In this document: piece after piece, positions 61,704-64,000 of the stretch | Position numbering within the stretch: the first letter of the stretch is position 1 | How the letters are laid out: every line of letters starts with the position of its first letter | From: Astropecten irregularis | Lineage: Eukaryota > Echinodermata > Asteroidea > Paxillosida > Astropectinidae | Direction of reading: 5' to 3' | Assembly (NCBI GenBank): GCA_963971285.1 | Contig: OZ020251.1 | Coordinates: forward strand, 3,472,001-3,536,000 | Length of the DNA stretch: 64,000 nt | Notes under the pieces: generated by a model | The model's input: only the letters and a program-made list of their open reading frames with translations | Database searches by the model: none | Told to the model about the DNA's origin: nothing | Translations under genes and position numbers: made by a program

Positions 61704-62275
61704 CTGTACAAAGCTCGGCAAACGACTCAATTATCGGAACTCCTATTCCACAGAAGCCGCCATGTTATGAAAGTTCACCATTCTACATTCAAACTTTCTC
61801 AGAATCACACACACACAATTGAGACGAAACTGATGTATTTCTACTTTCGCTTTTTCATCGCCATCACTTTGCACTTTATTGCAGCTGGCTAAATATAGCA
61901 TCAGGTCTCAGTGTCTCAATTCTAGCTAACTGAAATGTAATTAATATACAGAATATTCGATGATCAAGTTGTTTGTTTTGATACAGGTTGGGCTTGGGAT
62001 CCGGTAGCTTTGGTTGTCGTCTGAAATTTCCAAAAAAAAACGAATGTTGGGCTTTAGAAAACAAACATTGATGTCCCATTTACCATTCACCAATACATTA
62101 CGGGTATAGGCCTTTTGTCAATTTGTCAACAAACAAAACAACAGACAGACATAATAGGCCTACGATCAAAAAATACAAAATATACAAAGGTTATTGAGAT
62201 TCGTATTGTTTTAATACGAAGATTTCGCCTTTGGTAAACTCACGCAAGCCGACTCAAGCTAGCCCAAAACAGGAC
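61704..62275. other. Intergenic, no recognised feature
   Basis: No exon, RNA or repeat recognised. Confidence 0.4.
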
Positions 62276-62557
62276 TTAAAGGCAGCGTACAGGATTTGCA
62301 AGGCCTCAAAAAAATTGTTGAGTTTGAGACAGAAAATGGACTCAACAGTTCGTAAACAGTGAAAACAGTCAACATAGGAAATCTTGGTTCTTCAGATGCT
62401 GGATTTATGTTCAAGGAAATCAGGATTTAGTGTCTTTTAAAAGACCGATCGTCCGAGCGATCGTTTAGCACTTTCTTAGCACTTTTTCACTTCTATTTAA
62501 GTACCACTAAATTCAGCCAAAACGCGCATCTTTGCAAATCCTATATGCTCCCTTTAA
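62276..62557. mobile_element. MITE family B copy, reverse orientation, internally deleted
   Basis: TTAAAGGCAGCGTACAGGAT at the left and ATCCTATATGCTCCCTTTAA at the right, both flanked by TTAA. About 280 bases versus about 360-470 for the others. Confidence 0.88.
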
Positions 62558-63570
62558 GAGAATCAGATGGCGATGTGTTGGGAGCCTTTGTTTTAAAGTT
62601 TGCGCGATCATTAATGGCCAGTTCAAGACGTTATGTGTTAAGTCTAAATCGAGGCTCATTCAAGACGTACAGGATTGTTCTCAAAGGAAAGGATCCTGCT
62701 ATAGAATCGAAACTTTAGGCCCTCTATAGTCCAGGTCTTCGTTTTGGTTCATGACCAGTTTATTACTCGTATTGATGTAAATTTCTACTTAAAGGGAATT
62801 TTTTAAACAGTGAAACTCCCAATTGGTCACTTTCAGACGTTATAAATTATAACTTGTTTCCCTAACGTCCCTAACCAGCTGTAGTTTTACTGAACACGCA
62901 GAAAGAGTTTTGTTAAAAACCTCGCGAAGTTTCTTCGTGTGTATGCAAGAGCTGCACCGACTGTGTCATTTGGCTAAGTATACCATGCGCAAACATTAAA
63001 ATAAACAGGTTCACAGTGCACACGACAATCTGCAAATCAGTACAAAATGAGCCAAGAAGATGAACTGACAGCGAGTCTTAAAATAGACATGATGTAATGT
63101 TTGTTATGTGCCACCACGTGCTTCCAAAAGTCAACAGCGATGCAGGCCGACATACGTGGGACAAACCGGCATATCTGCGCATCCGCTATAATAGCTTTTA
63201 CTTTCACAAAGGAATCATGAATATTCATAAAGGTGGACCTGCCATAGGTTCCCTTCTAGGGTCACACAACATGCAGGATGTGACGTACAAAGTATTCTAT
63301 ATTATACCATATAGGGTACAAGCAACAGCAAGCACATTGTACACTATCCTTTGTGCTTTGCATGACAGCCTATTCCATTGATTGTCACGTATTATACATT
63401 CCGTGCCCATTCAAGAATCCCTCTTAGGGAAAATTGTATAATGGCTGCCGTCCCGACTATGGGGCTTATTAAATACAATTCCGTGACCTAAAATCATGCA
63501 TCGGTTCAAATATCAAGGCCTTTTCTATATGTTCATCGGAATCTGAGGCCATTTGAGCCGTGACAGAGAC
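62558..63570. other. Intergenic; one isolated satellite unit
   Basis: AAGGATCCTGCTATAGAATC(GAAACT) at 62689-62715 is a lone minus-orientation unit of the ~60-base satellite. The 94-codon open frame at 63097-63381 is unrecognised. Confidence 0.4.
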
Positions 63571-63946
63571 TTAAAGGGATGGTACAGAATTGGTAAGACA
63601 AAATACACTTCAAGATCACAGATTCACATAAAACTTACACAGTATAATGGTGATGATAGGAGAAAGCATCCCATGAAACGTTTTTGTCTGAAATGCCATA
63701 TTCGTTGATAAATAAATAAAACTATTCATAGCATGAATAAATCGCTTCGAATCGTTTTATTCATGCTGCGTTGTCGCTGCATACTAACGTGTAAACGGGT
63801 GTTCACTATTTTCTCGTGACCCAGATGGCTGATTGACCTCAAACTTCTACAGGTTTGTCAGTTAAGGTATATGATGGATTACATAATATGCTTTCACTGT
63901 CAGCAATGGTTTTGTCGCAAAAAACAGTTCTGTACCATCCCTTTAA
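63571..63946. mobile_element. MITE family D copy, reverse orientation
   Basis: TTAAAGGGATGGTACAGAAT at the left and GTTCTGTACCATCCCTTTAA at the right. Nearly the same length (376) as the copy at 47626 and close to it in sequence. Confidence 0.9.
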
Positions 63947-64000
63947 GTTTAAATAAATGTTGCTAAATAGAAAAGGAATAAAAAATGTATTCATTAACAA

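Noticed and set aside
1-64000. LTR retroelements, Polinton-like elements, CRISPR arrays or toxin genes
   Set aside because: No reverse transcriptase/integrase blocks with LTRs, no capsid or protein-primed polymerase motifs, and no spaced identical short repeats with unique spacers were seen. The only retroelement coding remnants are LINE tails.

Overview
This is a stretch of AT-rich, repeat-dense animal nuclear DNA. It has short exons with GT/AG introns, tRNA-derived SINEs, LINE remnants, DNA-transposon derivatives and RNA polymerase III tRNA genes. A SPI/PU.1-type ETS gene together with TTAAAGG-ended MITEs and very frequent TAGGCCTA octamers suggests an invertebrate deuterostome, perhaps an echinoderm or hemichordate. 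That placement is an inference, not a demonstration.

Two protein-coding genes can be reconstructed, both on the + strand. (1) 985-6532 holds the last six recognisable exons of an SLC23 (nucleobase/ascorbate, SVCT-like) transporter. Its 5' exons lie left of the window. (2) 20814-32764 holds what reads as a complete six-exon ETS transcription factor of about 375 residues. It has a Pointed (PNT) domain, an AT-hook and a C-terminal ETS domain of SPI/PU.1 type. That combination is the most interesting protein-level observation here, because vertebrate SPI proteins (PU.1, SPIB, SPIC) lack both the PNT domain and the AT-hook.

The right half (about 33-64 kb) shows no convincing protein gene. It carries three tRNA-Ile(AAT) loci (53.9 kb +, 59.7 kb - and 60.8 kb -), one of which has a damaged D arm.

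Repeats fill most of the rest. About 20 full or partial copies of one ~365 bp MITE (family A) cover roughly a tenth of the window. At least four further families also end in TTAA (B, C, D, G). There are hAT-type MITEs with perfect 8-bp target duplications, several short foldback families (E, F, H, I, J, L and others), three arrays of a ~60-bp satellite with a possible ribozyme-like fold, several TGACCA/TGGTCA minisatellites, two LINE 3' remnants and three kinds of tRNA-derived SINE. The two genes have no evident functional link. No new enzymatic system, operon-like cluster or viral element was found.
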